Origin: Kordiimonas aquimaris
GTDB taxonomy: Bacteria > Pseudomonadota > Alphaproteobacteria > Sphingomonadales > Kordiimonadaceae
DNA: 64,000 bases
Assembly (NCBI RefSeq): GCF_025574485.1
Contig: NZ_JAOBPO010000005.1
Span: 124,001 to 188,000, forward strand
Direction: 5' to 3'
Every line of letters starts with the position of its first letter. Within the stretch, counting starts at the first letter, position 1. Positions 47,323 through 56,746 of the stretch are shown here, one piece after another. The position numbers and the translations under genes were made by a program. The notes below the pieces were generated by a model. That model was not told the DNA's origin and did not search any database. It worked only from the letters and a program-made list of their open reading frames with translations.

Positions 47323-49239
47323 TTGTCGTCTGCACGTCGCATTAGTAAACGGCAGCTTATTGCTGTTCTAACGGTGTTGCTAGTAGGGTTGTGTGTAACA
47401 GTTTTTCTGATGCGCAGCGCCTATTGGGCAGTTGTCGATGAGGCACGAGTGGAGTTTCGCACATCTTCAGAAATCTATCTTGATCGTATTAGTTCTGAAT
47501 TGACCGAGGGTTTTGTGGCCGCTGAGGATTTTCAGTTTTATTTTTTTATTTCAGAAGATATTGCCCACGAACAATTTAGTGCATTTATTGACTCTTATAC
47601 CGCGCTCAAAAAAAATAGGACGTTGCTGGCGTTACTGATCTCTGTCACTGGCGAAAATGACAGGCAGCGTGAATTCGCCGCCTTAAATAAGCTTGCGGAT
47701 GAGACAGATTTTACATCATGGAACTTGGACGGGATAAATAATCGCAGCCTCAAAGACGACGAGGAGGCCTTTTACGTGAGGTTTCAATGGTCGGGAGATT
47801 TGGCAGACATAGAAGAGCTTGCAACCGACCTGATTGGGGCCGAAATTGGTCAATATAATGAATTAACATCGTTGATCAGAACAGCAATTAAATCGGGTCA
47901 AACACACGCTGCTTTGTTCACAGAATCTGGTGATATTATTTCTGATCACTTTGGTCAGTTTATTATTATTAGCCCTTTTGAAGTTGCGCCTTCAATTGAG
48001 CTATTTCTTTTACAGTCTATCGACCTTCCAGAATTACTGGATGATGTTGATAAGGTTATGAATGAAGAAGCCCAGTATGTTTCGTTTACCAAGGTGAACG
48101 AACTTAATGACTTGCCTATAGAAAAGCCTATTACGGTTACGATTGGTCCAAATGGTTTAGTTTCCAATGGCGACATTTCTATTTCGAATTATTGGACTTA
48201 CCAAAAGGATGTCGATCTAGGGAATGCCAAGTGGCGTCTTGCCGTTCATGGTGCGCCTCAGTCATTTCCCATCACGTATAATTCTGTGATTATGGAGTTA
48301 CTCACAGGCATTGGCATTACGTGTTTACTTACATACATAATATGGTTGCAGATGCAGCGTTCAAATCGTGTTGCAGATATTGTTGATCGCCGAACGCGCG
48401 CATTGCAGGAAGCGCATAGTGAACTGGAGAACCACTATCGTATGCTTCAGGAACTCAATGAAGACGTTGAGGAAGCGCGACTGTCTGCAGAAACCGCGAA
48501 CATGGCAAAGTCGGAGTTTTTGGCGACAATGAGTCACGAACTCAGGACACCGCTAAACGCAATCCTTGGGTTTTCGCAATTGCTGGAAGATGAAACTCTT
48601 GGGCCTATTGGTGATACCCGATACAAAGAGTATGCTGCGGATATTCATAGCAGTGGTTCTCATCTTTTAAGTATTATCAACGATATACTTGACCTGGCTA
48701 AATTAGAAGCAGGGAAAGTTACAATAGAACGAAGGCCTCTTGAGGTCGTGGCGCTCGGCACTCATGTTGTATCGTTGTTACAACACCAAGCTGATGAGAA
48801 GAAAGTGACGTTAAGTTACGAGGTTGCAGATTACATGCCCGCATTCGTTATCGGTGATGAATTACGCTTGCGGCAAGTTTTGATCAATCTTGCGACTAAT
48901 GCGATTAAATTTACCAATGAAGGCTCTGTGGTAATCAGATTCTTACTCAAGCCATTTAAAAATGGTCAAAGCGGCTGGGTTATGGAAGTGCAGGATACAG
49001 GCATTGGGATACCAGAAGAGAAGCAACTTGTTTTATTTGATCGCTTCACGCAGGTAGATACAGCACTTTCACGCCGGCACGGTGGTGTTGGTTTGGGGCT
49101 TGCTATTTGTCGTGAATTAGTAGATCGAATGGAAGGCATCATTAGTGTGCGTAGTATACAAAATGTGGGAACAACTGTTCGTGCGCAGCTACCGCTTAAT
49201 GTTGCTGATCAAGCCGATGACGATAGTGCTTTCATCTAG
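47323..49239 (+). CDS. Membrane sensor histidine kinase with CHASE-like periplasmic domain
   Basis: 638 residues: TM1 (about 12-31), a periplasmic sensor of about 290 residues whose opening (EFRTSSEIYLDRISSEL, then SEDIAHEQFSAFIDSY, later ENDRQREFAAL) resembles CHASE domains, TM2 (about 325-345), a coiled coil, then HisKA with MSHELRTPLNAILGFSQLLE (phospho-His near 405) and HATPase_c with N-box NLATNAIKFTN, DTGIGIP and VGLGLAIC. No receiver domain. TTG start, supported by GAGGTG 7 bases upstream. It sits between thyA and folA, 8 bases from folA. No response regulator is adjacent. Confidence 0.92.
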   Translation: MSSARRISKRQLIAVLTVLLVGLCVTVFLMRSAYWAVVDEARVEFRTSSEIYLDRISSELTEGFVAAEDFQFYFFISEDIAHEQFSAFIDSYTALKKNRTLLALLISVTGENDRQREFAALNKLADETDFTSWNLDGINNRSLKDDEEAFYVRFQWSGDLADIEELATDLIGAEIGQYNELTSLIRTAIKSGQTHAALFTESGDIISDHFGQFIIISPFEVAPSIELFLLQSIDLPELLDDVDKVMNEEAQYVSFTKVNELNDLPIEKPITVTIGPNGLVSNGDISISNYWTYQKDVDLGNAKWRLAVHGAPQSFPITYNSVIMELLTGIGITCLLTYIIWLQMQRSNRVADIVDRRTRALQEAHSELENHYRMLQELNEDVEEARLSAETANMAKSEFLATMSHELRTPLNAILGFSQLLEDETLGPIGDTRYKEYAADIHSSGSHLLSIINDILDLAKLEAGKVTIERRPLEVVALGTHVVSLLQHQADEKKVTLSYEVADYMPAFVIGDELRLRQVLINLATNAIKFTNEGSVVIRFLLKPFKNGQSGWVMEVQDTGIGIPEEKQLVLFDRFTQVDTALSRRHGGVGLGLAICRELVDRMEGIISVRSIQNVGTTVRAQLPLNVADQADDDSAFI

Positions 49240-49247
49240 GAGTATTC

Positions 49248-49745
49248 ATGCTTTTTTCGATTATTGTCGCCACTGCACGTAACCGCGTGATCGGGAAAGA
49301 TAACGCTTTGCCATGGCATTTGCCTGCTGATTTGAAGTATTTCAAAGCCACAACAATGGGGAAACCAATTGTTATGGGCCGTAAAACTTTCGAGTCGATT
49401 GGACGTCCGTTGCCTGGGCGGCAGAATATTGTGTTAACTCGTGATCCAAATTGGTCTGCGGAGGGTGTTACCGTTATCAATGATGTTAACGATATGACAC
49501 GATCAATAACTGTTGCTGATGAAGTGATGATTATTGGTGGTGAACAGATATATGATTTGACGATGAATCATGTTGACCGCCTGTATGTTACCGAAGTTGA
49601 ATGTGACGTGGACGGCGATGCGTATTTCCCGGCTATTGACAATGCAGTTTGGCAAGAAGCTTCACGAGAACGACATGCTGCTGATGAAAGAAATCCAGCA
49701 TACAGCTTTGTCGTTTACAAAAGGTGTGCTGCTACTGCGGATTAA
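49248..49745 (+). CDS. folA: Dihydrofolate reductase
   Basis: Regenerates tetrahydrofolate after the ThyA reaction. The 165-residue protein has the conserved opening FSIIVATARNRVIGKDNALP, WHLPADLKYFK (catalytic acidic residue D near 27), GRKTFESIGRPLPGR and IIGGEQIYDL. TAGGAG lies 8 bases before the ATG. It overlaps the end of apbC by 4 bases in convergent orientation, and it follows the histidine kinase so closely that they are surely cotranscribed. Confidence 0.98.
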   Translation: MLFSIIVATARNRVIGKDNALPWHLPADLKYFKATTMGKPIVMGRKTFESIGRPLPGRQNIVLTRDPNWSAEGVTVINDVNDMTRSITVADEVMIIGGEQIYDLTMNHVDRLYVTEVECDVDGDAYFPAIDNAVWQEASRERHAADERNPAYSFVVYKRCAATAD

Positions 49746-50848
49746 TCAAGCTTCTTAATAATACTGCTTGCTATCGCGCGATACGCTTTTGCAGCAGTGC
49801 TTTTTGGCTGCTCAACCATGATTGGTTTACCACTATCAGCACTCTCTCTAATTACCATCTCCAATGGTATGCCGCCAAGGAAGTCACACTTAAGCTGCTT
49901 CGCTATGTCTGCGGCGCCGCCATGACCAAAAATATGGCTTTCACCTTCACAGTGCGGGCAAATAAAGCTGGTCATGTTTTCAACAATACCAAAGATAGGC
50001 ACGTCCACTTTCTGGAACATTGCCAACCCCTTGCGGGCATCAATCAATGCCAGATCTTGCGGTGTTGAAACAATCACTGCGCCAGATAACGGGGCTTGCT
50101 GAACCATAGTCAATTGTACGTCGCCTGTACCGGGCGGCATGTCAACGACCAGTACATCCAAAGGCCCCCATGCTACATCTTTAAGGAGTTGCTGCGTTGC
50201 CCCCATTACACGTGGGCCTCTCCAAACTACGGGTTGGTCAACATCAATCAGAAAGCCAATGGACATTAGTTTGAGGCCGTATGCCTGCAATGGCTGCAAG
50301 ATTTTATCTTTGGCTTCAGGTTTTTGCTCAAGGCCAACAAGCATTGGTAGTGAAGGGCCAAAAATATCTGCGTCTAACACGCCGACACTAAGCCCTTGTT
50401 CCTTTAGCGCTAACGCCAAGTTGATTGATGTCGTTGACTTGCCGACACCGCCTTTGCCACTCGCTACTGCTATAACGTGTTTTACGCCAGGAATTTCGGT
50501 GGGCGTTGGCGGTGCTTTTGTTGCAGGAGATAATGTCGGTGCTGGCTTTACTGGTCTGGGACCACTGGAAACCATTGACGGTTTTTCAACTGAGCTTGTC
50601 TGTTTTGTGGCGGATATGACAACATTCACTGCTTTTACACCGTTGAGAGCAGACAAAGTTGCTTCAACATGCGACCGAAACTCTTTCATGCCCTCTACCG
50701 GGGTGTCACCAAAATCCAGAACAACACCAACCTGATCATTATCCACAATAACGGCACTTATATAGTTAGATGAGCTCAAGTTGGTCTGTTTGCCGGGAAT
50801 CGCAATTGCCTGAAGGGTATTTTCGACGTCTTTTTTGAGATCAGTCAC
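49742..50848 (-). CDS. apbC: Mrp/ApbC iron-sulfur cluster carrier ATPase
   Basis: P-loop ATPase that carries [4Fe-4S] clusters to target enzymes. Residues about 5-80 form the MIP18/DUF59 domain; a Pro/Thr-rich linker follows (about 95-120); the ATPase domain has the deviant Walker A ASGKGGVGKSTTSINLAL (about 129-146), DADIFGPSLP and MPPGTGDVQLT. The C-x-x-C that binds the shared cluster is in SFICPHCEG (about 290). 368 residues. Divergent from hflK. Confidence 0.95.
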   Translation of the reverse strand: MTDLKKDVENTLQAIAIPGKQTNLSSSNYISAVIVDNDQVGVVLDFGDTPVEGMKEFRSHVEATLSALNGVKAVNVVISATKQTSSVEKPSMVSSGPRPVKPAPTLSPATKAPPTPTEIPGVKHVIAVASGKGGVGKSTTSINLALALKEQGLSVGVLDADIFGPSLPMLVGLEQKPEAKDKILQPLQAYGLKLMSIGFLIDVDQPVVWRGPRVMGATQQLLKDVAWGPLDVLVVDMPPGTGDVQLTMVQQAPLSGAVIVSTPQDLALIDARKGLAMFQKVDVPIFGIVENMTSFICPHCEGESHIFGHGGAADIAKQLKCDFLGGIPLEMVIRESADSGKPIMVEQPKSTAAKAYRAIASSIIKKLD

Positions 50849-51006
50849 TGTAAAAACCTCTTTTTAGTACGAATTTGCATGAAAATCAGCCTGTATCATT
50901 GCAGCCGCACGGTCCCTACCATATATACCATAGCAACACACAAGCTTTTCTGTGCGATAAGCTTGATGACTATGCCGTATCGGCAGCGCCTAGAGGGAGT
51001 ATCTTA

Positions 51007-52077
51007 ATGTCTTGGCAAAATAATGGAGACGGAGACCGTCCCAACCCGTGGGGTAACGGACAAAAAGGCGGCGGTGGCCGCGGCGGTGGCAATGAGCCAA
51101 ACTTGGATGAGGCTATCCGCAAAGGACAAGAAGCACTCAAGAATGCCTTGCCCGGCGGCAAAGGTGGCCCATTACTGATTATCTTAATCTTGCTACTGTT
51201 TTGGGTTGGTATGGGTATATACCGGGTTCAACCGAACGAACAGGGTGTAGTGTTGAGGTTTGGCGAGCGTACAATTTTAACAGGGCCGGGCTTGCATTGG
51301 CACATGCCTTATCCGATTGAAACTGTCGAAGTGCGAGGTGTTACGAACGAGGAAACAATCTCGATTGGAAATCGTGCAGCTAGTTCTCGTCGCTCAGGTA
51401 GTCTGGATGAAAGCTTAATGCTTACCCAGGATGAAAACATTGTTGATGTGCGTTTCAATGTTGTTTGGCAGATTAAAGACCTTGGTAATTATCTCTTTAA
51501 ATTACGTGATCCTGAAGGAACAATTAAAGCTGTCGCAGAAAGTGTGATGCGTGAACTTGTTGGTCAAAATAGAATCGTACCAATTATCACCACTGCTCGT
51601 GAAGCTTTGCAGCAACAAGCGTTAGAACAAATTTCATCAACGCTTGATAGCTACGAAAGCGGTGTGAGGGTTTTGAGGGTTCAAATTATCGAATCAGAGG
51701 CGCCTGAAGCAGTTAAGGATGCATTTCTTGACGTTCAACGTGCCGAGGCTGACCAGCAGCGTTCAAGAAACGAAGCTGCACGCTATGCCAACGAGGTTAT
51801 TCCTGCAGCACAAGGTGAAGCAGAACGTATGACACAACAAGCTGAAGCATACCGTGCGCAGACTGTCGCGCGTGCTGAAGGTGAAGCCGCACGTTTTACT
51901 TCGGTATACAATGAGTATGTGTTGGCTAAAGATGTTACTCGCAAACGTATCTATCTTGAAACCATGGAAGGTATTCTTTCTGGCATGGATAAAATCATCT
52001 TGGAGGGTGAAGGGTCTGGCGTTGTGCCTTACCTACCACTGAATGAGCTGAACAAATCGAAAAGCGGAGGACAATAG
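51007..52077 (+). CDS. hflK: FtsH-modulating membrane protein HflK
   Basis: Partner of HflC in the SPFH cage around the FtsH protease. The N-terminal tail is Gly/Asn-rich (about residues 1-50: PNPWGNGQKGGGGRGGGNEP), a membrane helix follows (about 58-76), then the SPFH domain (VQPNEQGVVLRFGERTIL onwards) and a long Ala/Glu/Arg coiled coil (about 240-320). GAGGGAG precedes the ATG; the frame extends 132 bases upstream but without such a site. The stop is 2 bases before hflC. Confidence 0.97.
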   Translation: MSWQNNGDGDRPNPWGNGQKGGGGRGGGNEPNLDEAIRKGQEALKNALPGGKGGPLLIILILLLFWVGMGIYRVQPNEQGVVLRFGERTILTGPGLHWHMPYPIETVEVRGVTNEETISIGNRAASSRRSGSLDESLMLTQDENIVDVRFNVVWQIKDLGNYLFKLRDPEGTIKAVAESVMRELVGQNRIVPIITTAREALQQQALEQISSTLDSYESGVRVLRVQIIESEAPEAVKDAFLDVQRAEADQQRSRNEAARYANEVIPAAQGEAERMTQQAEAYRAQTVARAEGEAARFTSVYNEYVLAKDVTRKRIYLETMEGILSGMDKIILEGEGSGVVPYLPLNELNKSKSGGQ

Positions 52078-52079
52078 CC

Positions 52080-52952
52080 ATGAATACTAAATCAATTGCT
52101 TTAATTGTAGTCCTTGGCCTAGCAGGGTTTGTCGGTCTTAACAGTTTGTTTATCGTGAGTGAGCGTGAGCAGGCGATTGTAGTTCAATTTGGTAATCCTC
52201 AACGAACTGTTCCAAATCCGGGGCTACACGTTAAGGTACCATTCTTTGAACAGGTAATATTTATCGATAAACGTGTTCTCAGTCTTGATATTCGACCACA
52301 GGAGCTTCTTGCGAGCGACCAACGCCGTATTCTGGTCGACAGTTTTGCGCGTTATAAAGTTGTAGACCCGCTGCGTCGTTATCAAGCGGCGGCAACAGAC
52401 ACGATTGCCAGTGATCTTCTTGAAGGTATTATGGTGTCAACTGTTCGGCAAGTTCTTGCCAGCCAACCGATGCAAGCGATTGTATCTGGTCAGCGTGCAA
52501 CGTTGATGGAAGAAATTAGCCGCCTCACAAACGAACGTGCTGAGACTATTGGTCTTGAGGTTGTTGACGTTCGGTTGAAGCGTGTTGATCTTCCGATTGA
52601 AAATAGCCAAGCAATTTTTCGCCGTATGGAAACAGAGCGTCAACAAGAAGCCGCAGAGAAACGGGCTGAAGGCCAACGTGATGCAGTGAAAATTACATCC
52701 GATGCTGATCGTCAGGTTGCTGTTTTGGTGGCTGAAGCCGAGAAGAAGTCGCAAATTATTCGTGGTGAAGCCGATGGGCGTGCGGTGAAGGTATTTGCTG
52801 AGGCATTTGGTAAAGACCAAGAGTTCTTTGAATTTTACCGCACGATGCAAGCATATCGTGCCGCTATTAATAAAGACGATACGCGCCTTGTTCTGTCGCC
52901 AGACAATGATTTCCTTAAGCTGTTCCTTGGTTCCAGTAAAGGTGGCAACTAA
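52080..52952 (+). CDS. hflC: FtsH-modulating membrane protein HflC
   Basis: A 290-residue SPFH protein, partner of HflK, with one N-terminal helix (about residues 5-25) and the bulk in the periplasm. ERAIVVQFG-type phrase EREQAIVVQFGNP, then VPFFEQVIFIDKRVLSLD, and the coiled coil RMETERQQEAAEKRAEGQRD are typical. GGAGG lies 9 bases before the ATG, inside the hflK end. The order hflK-hflC-degP is widespread in alphaproteobacteria. Confidence 0.97.
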   Translation: MNTKSIALIVVLGLAGFVGLNSLFIVSEREQAIVVQFGNPQRTVPNPGLHVKVPFFEQVIFIDKRVLSLDIRPQELLASDQRRILVDSFARYKVVDPLRRYQAAATDTIASDLLEGIMVSTVRQVLASQPMQAIVSGQRATLMEEISRLTNERAETIGLEVVDVRLKRVDLPIENSQAIFRRMETERQQEAAEKRAEGQRDAVKITSDADRQVAVLVAEAEKKSQIIRGEADGRAVKVFAEAFGKDQEFFEFYRTMQAYRAAINKDDTRLVLSPDNDFLKLFLGSSKGGN

Positions 52953-53258
52953 TAAGGTGATCAAGCTTCAGTGAAGTAAGATTGAGGCGACAAAAACCAC
53001 GGCATGTATATTGTCGTAAACACCAACATAAGCTTTGCCTTATTTATGAGGCTGAGCTTATGTTATATTAGAGACTATATTAGAAGTGAGCATAAAGCGC
53101 TGCTTGTCGCAGTGCCTGAACAATCTGCCGCAAAGCAGACTATTGTGTGCTTGACCTGATGTAGCGATGATACCACATGCGTCGTGACGATGGGCAATAG
53201 CCTGTTGGTCATGATGAAGAGTAAGTATCGAGTGAATAAGAAAAGAAGGAGTCGTGCT
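52953..53258. other. hflC-degP intergenic region with a 10-bp inverted repeat
   Basis: 306 bases. AACATAAGCT (53025-53034) pairs exactly with AGCTTATGTT (53055-53064); an inner GCCT/AGGC stem (53037-53040 and 53049-53052) extends it. No T-run follows. TTGACC near 53152 could be a degP -35 element, but the -10 is unclear. The hairpin may end the hflKC message or act in degP control. Confidence 0.5.
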
Positions 53259-54767
53259 TTGCGCACTAATTTGACGAAAGCAATCGACCAGCGAGCTAAC
53301 ATGTGGGCAATGCGTGCCCTATTGACTGCCACATTGATCGTGGCAATGGCTATTATATCAATTCAGCCTGCGGCAGCACAGCGCGGGCCGGACAATTTAG
53401 CGGATCTGGTTGAGCAACTAGCACCTGCTGTTGTTAATATTTCAACTGTTCAAACTATTCGCCAACGCAGTCGAGGCAATAATCGTCGGCTACCCCAAGT
53501 GCCTGACGGTGTGCCGTTTGAAGAGTTCTGGGAACAATTTCGGGATCGCTTTAACGAAGAACAAGAGCCACGTCAGGCGCGATCGCTTGGTTCTGGTTTT
53601 ATTATCGATAAATCTGGTATCGTAATTACAAATAATCACGTTATCGAAGATGCTGATGAAATCACAGTTATCCTTGCTGACGGTACCGAGTTTGACGCAA
53701 CACTTTTGGGGCGCGACACGCTTTCGGATGTGGCTGTCCTTAAAATTGAAAATGAAGACAACTCAGATTTCCCGTTTGTAAAATGGGGTGATGATGAAGG
53801 TTCTCGTATCGGTGATTGGGTGATGGCTATTGGTAACCCGTTTGGTCTATCAAGTACGGTAACTGCCGGCATTATTTCGGCCCGTAATCGTCCGATAAAC
53901 AACGGCGATGTTGAGTTCATTCAAACGGATGCTTCCATTAACCGTGGTAATTCTGGCGGTCCACTCTTTAATCTGGATGGTGAAGTTATCGGCGTAAACA
54001 CAGCTATTTTCTCACCCTCTGGCGGTAACGTTGGTATCGGGTTTTCTATCCCATCAAATTTTGCCAAGGATGTAGTTGAGCAGTTGCAAGAACACGGCAA
54101 AGTACGTCGTGGATGGTTGGGTGTAACAATTCAAGCACTTACAGAAGAAATTGCCGAGACACTTGAGCTGGATATCAAAGACGGTGCAATGATCACAACG
54201 GTTGAGCCTGATAGCCCTGCGGATGACGCAGGTTTGCAAGAAAGCGACATCATTGTGACGTGGGACGGTAAACCTATCAAAGACTCTAGCGATCTGAGTC
54301 GTAGCGTGAAGCGCACGCAGATTGATAAAGCAGTGAAGGTTGAAATATACCGTAACGGTGAACGCCAGACAGTTGACGTGAAAACGGGAGCTTTTCAAGA
54401 TCCTATCGTTACGGAAGAGGGTGCTGAAGAGGGTGAAGATCGCCCACGCGAGCGTTCTGATCGTGAACTCGTCGAAGGTATGGAGCTTGCTCCGTTGAAC
54501 GATAGCATGCGTCAACGCCATGAAATAGACGATGATATTGAAGGTGTTGTTGTGCTGCGGGTATCCCGGCGAAGCGCTGCTTACCGCGCCGGTATTCGTG
54601 TTGGCGCCGTTATAACACGTGTTAACCAACAACGTGTTGATAACCCTGCTCAGATCGTTGATTTATTCAATGAGGCGATTGAGGAAGACCGAGAGCGTAT
54701 ATTGGTACTTGTGAGCTATCGCGGTAACACTGTTCATATTCCACTGCGTTTAACGCAAGACGAATAA
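53259..54767 (+). CDS. degP: Periplasmic serine protease, DegP/HtrA (Do) family
   Basis: Envelope quality-control protease. A Sec signal with an extended basic n-region ends at IQPAAAQ (about residue 41). The trypsin-like domain has the triad H127 (TNNHVIED), D157 (LSDVAVL) and S232 (RGNSGGP), followed by PDZ1 (about 280-370) and PDZ2 (about 415-500). I place the start at a TTG because AAGGAG lies 7 bases before it; upstream in-frame ATG codons near 53214 and downstream ones at 53301/53310 lack such a site. 502 residues. Ends with a clear terminator. Confidence 0.95.
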   Translation: MRTNLTKAIDQRANMWAMRALLTATLIVAMAIISIQPAAAQRGPDNLADLVEQLAPAVVNISTVQTIRQRSRGNNRRLPQVPDGVPFEEFWEQFRDRFNEEQEPRQARSLGSGFIIDKSGIVITNNHVIEDADEITVILADGTEFDATLLGRDTLSDVAVLKIENEDNSDFPFVKWGDDEGSRIGDWVMAIGNPFGLSSTVTAGIISARNRPINNGDVEFIQTDASINRGNSGGPLFNLDGEVIGVNTAIFSPSGGNVGIGFSIPSNFAKDVVEQLQEHGKVRRGWLGVTIQALTEEIAETLELDIKDGAMITTVEPDSPADDAGLQESDIIVTWDGKPIKDSSDLSRSVKRTQIDKAVKVEIYRNGERQTVDVKTGAFQDPIVTEEGAEEGEDRPRERSDRELVEGMELAPLNDSMRQRHEIDDDIEGVVVLRVSRRSAAYRAGIRVGAVITRVNQQRVDNPAQIVDLFNEAIEEDRERILVLVSYRGNTVHIPLRLTQDE

Positions 54768-54794
54768 TCTTTCATCAATAGCCAAATAATAATT

Positions 54795-54821
54795 AAGGGC
54801 CGGGAAACCGGCCCTTTTTCT
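54795..54821 (+). terminator. degP intrinsic terminator
   Basis: AAGGGCCGG (54795-54803), GAAA loop, CCGGCCCTT (54808-54816), then a T-run. It could also serve serB weakly from the other side, which ends at 54831. Confidence 0.93.
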
Positions 54822-54830
54822 TTTCTAATA

Positions 54831-55730
54831 TTATCCCACGACAAATTCGGTTTCGCTGTACCCTTGGAAAAACAATAGGGTGGTAAGATCACCGTATCTC
54901 ACTGCGGCTTTTGCCTCTGCTGCAGTTTTTGGCTTTGCATGATAAGCAACACCGAGGCCAGCAGCATTAATCATGGGAATATCATTTGCGCCATCACCAA
55001 CGGCAAGAACATGCGACTGTTTGATATTAAGTTTGGAGCAATATTCTTTTAACGCTTCCAGCTTGGTTTCTGCGCCGCATATTGGTTCAGCTACCTGACC
55101 GGTAAGCGCCCCGTTGTCATCAAGCAGAATGTTGGCACGGTTATCATCAAACCCAATATGACCTGCAACACGCTTGGTGAAAAACGTAAATCCACCGGAC
55201 ACCAATGCTGCGAAAGCACCGTTCTTTTTCATTGTTTTTACAAGTGTTTCTGCGCCCGGCATAATCTGTATGCGGTCATTATAGCATTTTTCAAGATCGG
55301 TTTGCTTGAGGCCGGCCAGCAAAGCCACACGTTCTTTAAGTGCGTCCTCAAATTCTAGTTCTCCCCGCATTGCAGCTTCTGTAATATGAGAGACCTTATC
55401 TTTCAGCCCGACGAAATCTGCAAGCTCATCGATGCATTCAACAGTGATCATCGTTGAGTCCATATCAGCAATCAGCATCAATTTTCGGCGCGTATCATCG
55501 AGTGTTTGCAGGCACCAATCAAGACCATTAATTTTATCCAATGTGCTTGCAAACTGAGTATACAGTGCGCCTATAGAAGGCGTATTAAACTTTATATCCA
55601 GGGCACGCTGCTCACTGAGTGGTGTTTCTGTGCAATCAAAAGCCTCCAGAACTTTTTTTGCCGAAGACCTCGCTTTTTCAAATGTTTGATGGTCACCGGG
55701 GTTGACGACGAGAGTCAAAACTATATCCAT
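54831..55730 (-). CDS. serB: Phosphoserine phosphatase
   Basis: Last step of serine synthesis, a HAD-family phosphatase. HAD motifs: DMDSTMITVECID (about residues 87-99, nucleophile first Asp), SGGFTFF (motif II), and AVGDGANDIPMINAAG (motif IV). The N-terminal 75 residues form an ACT-like extension common in alphaproteobacterial SerB. I start at MDIVLTLVVNPGD rather than 8 residues earlier, because the family begins with this strand. Head-to-head with miaA, 44 bases apart. Confidence 0.95.
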   Translation of the reverse strand: MDIVLTLVVNPGDHQTFEKARSSAKKVLEAFDCTETPLSEQRALDIKFNTPSIGALYTQFASTLDKINGLDWCLQTLDDTRRKLMLIADMDSTMITVECIDELADFVGLKDKVSHITEAAMRGELEFEDALKERVALLAGLKQTDLEKCYNDRIQIMPGAETLVKTMKKNGAFAALVSGGFTFFTKRVAGHIGFDDNRANILLDDNGALTGQVAEPICGAETKLEALKEYCSKLNIKQSHVLAVGDGANDIPMINAAGLGVAYHAKPKTAAEAKAAVRYGDLTTLLFFQGYSETEFVVG

Positions 55731-55774
55731 GATGTGGTTCCGAAGTTTTTGCAACAGATTGGACGATTGTTAAA

Positions 55775-56719
55775 GTGAAGCGTGCTCTTTTTATTGCAGG
55801 TCCGACAGCAAGCGGCAAGTCAGCATTGTCTTTGCAGGCAGCTGACGTGTTGGATGGCATTATTATTAATGCTGATAGTATGCAGGTATATAAGGAACTT
55901 CCTGTCCTGACGGCTTGCCCGTCTGCTGATGATGAAAAAAAAACGCCGCATCGCCTTTATCGTTTTCTCAATGCTGATCAGGTGTGTTCGGCCGCTTTTT
56001 GGGCCGACAAAGCCATGGAGGAAATCGAGTCTGCCTGGTTACAGAATAAAACACCAATTGTTGTTGGTGGCACTGGTATGTACTTCAAAATTCTGATTGA
56101 TGGGATAGCGAAAATTCCGGATATTCCACATGTTGTTCGCCGCGCTGTTCGCCAACAATGTGAAGAAGAGGGTAGTAAGGTATTACACGGTGAGTTGTCA
56201 CAGTATGATACTTTGACAGCTGCCCGGTTGCCTGAGGGCGATAGTCAACGCATATGTCGTGCAGTAGAAGTTTATAGGGCAACGGGTATAGCGCTTAGTG
56301 TCTGGCAGCAGGACACGCCGCCGGGTCCGATGACAGAGCTGGATAAACAGGGTGGCTTGACCAAGGTAATTTTGAGTCCTGATCGAGATGTCTTATACGA
56401 TAGATGTAATAGGCGTTTTGATCAGATGATTACTCAGGGTGCATTGGATGAAGTTAGATCGCTCGATTCTCAGCAGCTACCCCATGACCTACCCGTTATG
56501 CGCGCCCTTGGTGTGCCTTCTCTGATTGCTTATTTGCGTGGTCAACTTCATATGGATGAGGCTTTGAACGATGCCAAGATGCAGACCCGCCGTTTTGCAA
56601 AGCGGCAGTTAACATGGTTTCGCAACCAATTTTCTGACTGGAATCGATTGAGTGCGCAATATTCGGAAAGAGAATTTGCAAATTTTGTTAATAAAATACT
56701 CAAATCAAAGGTTGACTGA
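55775..56719 (+). CDS. miaA: tRNA dimethylallyltransferase
   Basis: Adds the isopentenyl group to A37 of tRNAs reading U-starting codons. P-loop AGPTASGKSALSLQAADVL (about residues 8-26), NADSMQVYKELPVLTACPS (about 33-51), VVGGTGMYFKIL (about 99-110) and RFAKRQLTWFRNQ near the C-terminus (about 277-289) are diagnostic. GTG start. A run of nine A residues lies at 55935-55943 within a Lys-Lys pair. 314 residues is normal. The divergent serB/miaA pair is usual in this class. Confidence 0.96.
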   Translation: MKRALFIAGPTASGKSALSLQAADVLDGIIINADSMQVYKELPVLTACPSADDEKKTPHRLYRFLNADQVCSAAFWADKAMEEIESAWLQNKTPIVVGGTGMYFKILIDGIAKIPDIPHVVRRAVRQQCEEEGSKVLHGELSQYDTLTAARLPEGDSQRICRAVEVYRATGIALSVWQQDTPPGPMTELDKQGGLTKVILSPDRDVLYDRCNRRFDQMITQGALDEVRSLDSQQLPHDLPVMRALGVPSLIAYLRGQLHMDEALNDAKMQTRRFAKRQLTWFRNQFSDWNRLSAQYSEREFANFVNKILKSKVD

Positions 56720-56740
56720 GTAATTTTCGTACAATAAAAC
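56712..56740 (+). promoter_or_regulatory. Putative promoter overlapping the miaA stop
   Basis: TTGACT (56712-56717) and TAAAAC (56735-56740) are 17 bases apart; a better -10-like TACAAT (56730-56735) is only 12 away. It stands directly before the hairpin series at 56748-56849. Weak evidence. Confidence 0.3.
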
Positions 56741-56746
56741 AGTTAG

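Noticed and set aside
50875-51006. N-terminal extension of hflK by 44 residues
   Set aside because: GAGGGAG sits just before 51007, and the resulting protein has the standard Gly/Asn-rich HflK start.
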